The position numbers and the translations under genes were made by a program. A stretch of 7,931 nt of DNA, taken from positions 1-7,931 of the forward strand of contig VXXH01000750.1 in assembly GCA_009835515.1 (NCBI GenBank), in the 5' to 3' direction. The DNA comes from Candidatus Poribacteria bacterium (GTDB lineage Bacteria > Poribacteria > WGA-4E > WGA-3G). The notes beneath the pieces were generated by a model. It searched no databases. It was given only the letters and a program-made list of their open reading frames with translations, and was not told where the DNA came from. Below are positions 6,268 through 7,931 of this stretch, in pieces (position 1 is the first letter of the stretch; each line of letters starts with the position of its first letter).

Positions 6268-7827
6268 TCAAGCTCCAGCTGCACACCGCAAAATCTCCTC
6301 TTGCGTCAAATTATCGTTGGTAAATTCACCCGTGATTTTGCCTTCATGTAGCACCAAAATCCGGTCGCTCATACCCAAAATCTCCGGCAGTTCGGAGGAT
6401 ACAAACACAATCGCAACCCCCTCTTCAGCGAGTTTTGCCATCAACGCGTGTATCTCTGCTTTCGCTCCGACATCGATCCCGCGTGTCGGTTCATCAAGGA
6501 ATAGCACCTTCGGATGCGTCATCAGCCATTTACCAAGTACGACTTTCTGTTGGTTTCCACCGCTGAGATGGTTTACGGGAACCCCTAACGAAGGGGTCTT
6601 AATCTGAAGCGAATCGACATAGTGTCCGCTTTTTTCAGATGCCGCGTTGTGGTTAATTATCCCATAAGATGTGAGGTCTGCCGATAAACCGAGACTCGCC
6701 AGCGTCATATTGTGGGTGACATCCACATCTAAGAGGAGTCCATAGCGTTTCCGATCTTCACTGACGAGTGCCATCCCTTGTTGTATCGCCTCGCGCGGCG
6801 CGTGTATCTGAAGGCGTATGCCTTCTATGAATATCTCCCCACTCCATTTGTCATTGTAAGCTCCAAAGATGGTGCTAATCAGTTCCGTTCTACCCGCACC
6901 CATCAAGCCTGCGATACCGAGGATCTCCCCGCGTCGCACCTCAAAACTGACGTTTTCAAGTCGTGGTGGTTCCGATGGATAGGTGCTTAAATTTTCGACA
7001 CGTAGTGCGATTTCCTCAGGGTTGACATTGTGTTCAGATGCCACATGCGCTCGCCGTTTCGGAAAAAAGGTCGTTAGTTCCCTGCCAACCATCTGCGAGA
7101 TTAACAGGTCTTCGGTACATTCAGCGGATCTAACGGATTGTGTCGCAACCGTTTCACCGTCGCGTAGTACTGTTACCCGATCGGCGATTTGAAATATTTC
7201 CTTGAGTTTGTGGGTGATATAGATACATGCTACACCCTTTTCTCGAAGTTGCGTCAGAATCTGACGGAGAATACCCACTTCGCTTTCTGTCAAAGCCGCT
7301 GTTGGTTCGTCAAGCACGAGCAATAAGGCGTTTCCAGATTGCAAGCTACGCCCTAAGGCCTTCGCAATTTCTACGAGTTGCTGCTGTCCAATGCCGAGTT
7401 CATAGACGGGTTTTTGTAGCGGGTTTGCCAACCCAAACTGCGACAGGAGTTCACCCGCCTCATGATAGAGACGCTGCCTATCAATGACTCCAAATCGCCG
7501 CGGTTCCCTACCGAGATAGATGTTCTCCGCAACTGTCATCTCCGGGATGAGGGCTAATTCCTGATGTATAATAGCGATCCCCGCGCGTTCTGCATCGCGA
7601 ACAGCGTAGAATTGATGCTCGGTGTCGTTGATACGCAAACTACCGTTATAGGTGCCGTACGGATAGACACCACCTAGAATCTTAATCAGCGTCGATTTAC
7701 CAGCCCCGTTTTCGCCGCAGAGCGCGTGAATTTCACCGGGGCGTACCTCAAAAGAGGCATTGTCTAAGGCACGCACGCCGGGAAAGTCTTTGGTGATTGC
7801 CTGCATCTGGAGAAGTGAGGTCGCCAT
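6268..7827 (-). CDS. xylG: XylG/RbsA-family sugar ABC transporter ATP-binding protein (two ATPase domains)
   Basis: Energises import of a monosaccharide, acting at the inner face of the cytoplasmic membrane. The 519 residues match the two-domain CUT2 ATPases (about 500-515). Domain 1: Walker A GENGAGKST (38-46), Q-loop Q89, signature LGIGQQQ (144-150), Walker B LLLVLDEP (168-175), H-loop H206. Domain 2 starts near 272: degenerate Walker A GLMGAGRT (307-314, Arg for Lys), signature LSGGNQQK (421-428), Walker B VLFLDEP (441-447), and Ser at 478 where an H-loop His is expected. This asymmetry is normal for the family. The VYPYGTYNG insert (54-62) and RDAERAGIAIIHQELALI (77-94) are closest, from memory, to XylG/GguA, so xylose or a related sugar is likely but not proven. 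It is first in the - strand cluster, behind a clear promoter. Permease and periplasmic-binding genes are not seen. Confidence 0.95.
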   Translation of the reverse strand: MATSLLQMQAITKDFPGVRALDNASFEVRPGEIHALCGENGAGKSTLIKILGGVYPYGTYNGSLRINDTEHQFYAVRDAERAGIAIIHQELALIPEMTVAENIYLGREPRRFGVIDRQRLYHEAGELLSQFGLANPLQKPVYELGIGQQQLVEIAKALGRSLQSGNALLLVLDEPTAALTESEVGILRQILTQLREKGVACIYITHKLKEIFQIADRVTVLRDGETVATQSVRSAECTEDLLISQMVGRELTTFFPKRRAHVASEHNVNPEEIALRVENLSTYPSEPPRLENVSFEVRRGEILGIAGLMGAGRTELISTIFGAYNDKWSGEIFIEGIRLQIHAPREAIQQGMALVSEDRKRYGLLLDVDVTHNMTLASLGLSADLTSYGIINHNAASEKSGHYVDSLQIKTPSLGVPVNHLSGGNQQKVVLGKWLMTHPKVLFLDEPTRGIDVGAKAEIHALMAKLAEEGVAIVFVSSELPEILGMSDRILVLHEGKITGEFTNDNLTQEEILRCAAGA

Positions 7828-7861
7828 TGTTCGTCAACGCTCTGGTACCCAATTTACTGTT

Positions 7862-7890
7862 ATTGTAGCAGAATTGGGGATGTAAATCAA
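7862..7890 (-). promoter_or_regulatory. Sigma-70-type promoter for the xylG-tsaE-GT-DUF operon
   Basis: Read on the - strand: TTGATT (complement of 7885-7890), a 17-nt spacer, then TACAAT (complement of 7862-7867). That is one mismatch from TATAAT, with ideal spacing. Transcription would begin near 7855, leaving a leader of about 28 nt before ATG 7827. The leader has no strong Shine-Dalgarno sequence and no obvious operator palindrome. Confidence 0.65.
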
Positions 7891-7931
7891 GTTTCCCAGT
7901 AAAAATAAGTTTGCTTTCCTATGTTATATAT

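Noticed and set aside
6026..6607. 193-codon + strand open frame across tsaE and the ABC gene
   Set aside because: It lies antisense to two well-identified genes, shows no domain pattern, and crosses their boundary; it is a shadow frame.
7891..7931. Divergent + strand promoter near the window end (TTGCTT, TTATAT)
   Set aside because: The spacing between these boxes is too short and any downstream gene is outside the window.

Overview
The window holds five protein-coding genes in two convergent blocks. The large secreted protein on the + strand combines a 22-residue leucine-rich-repeat (LRR) array, a cohesin-like domain, a dockerin and a C-terminal FlgD/T9SS-like module with the string NYPNPFNPETWIPYQL. 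From general knowledge this combination is typical of Candidatus Poribacteria (often sponge-associated) or a close relative. That assignment is an inference from domain style, since the window contains no rRNA or other phylogenetic marker except tsaE.

Layout. Bases 1-132 are a leader with a short imperfect direct repeat and no convincing promoter. Bases 133-3321 (+) encode the 1062-residue exported multidomain protein. Bases 3322-3545 lie between the convergent gene ends. They begin with a 65-nt interrupted palindrome (3332-3396) and continue with sequence that has no supported gene. From 7827 down to 3546 (-) four genes run in the same direction: a XylG-type sugar ABC transporter ATPase, tsaE, a GT4 glycosyltransferase, and a membrane-anchored protein with a DUF2007-like N-terminus and a DUF4190-like C-terminus. 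The gaps are 39 nt, a 47-nt overlap and 30 nt, so one transcript is likely. A good sigma-70-type promoter (TTGATT, 17-nt spacer, TACAAT) lies 35 nt upstream of the first gene.

How they work together. The + strand protein is probably an envelope or extracellular interaction protein: the LRRs bind partner proteins, and cohesin and dockerin could give calcium-dependent assembly. The - strand cluster mixes sugar import energetics, universal tRNA t6A modification and glycan synthesis, so it looks like a convenience operon rather than one pathway. The transporter's permease and binding-protein genes are not visible here. No tRNA, rRNA, CRISPR array, complete insertion sequence or phage gene was found. 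The least explained items are the interrupted palindrome, the duplicated ~100-residue module in the LRR protein, and the DUF2007/DUF4190 protein.
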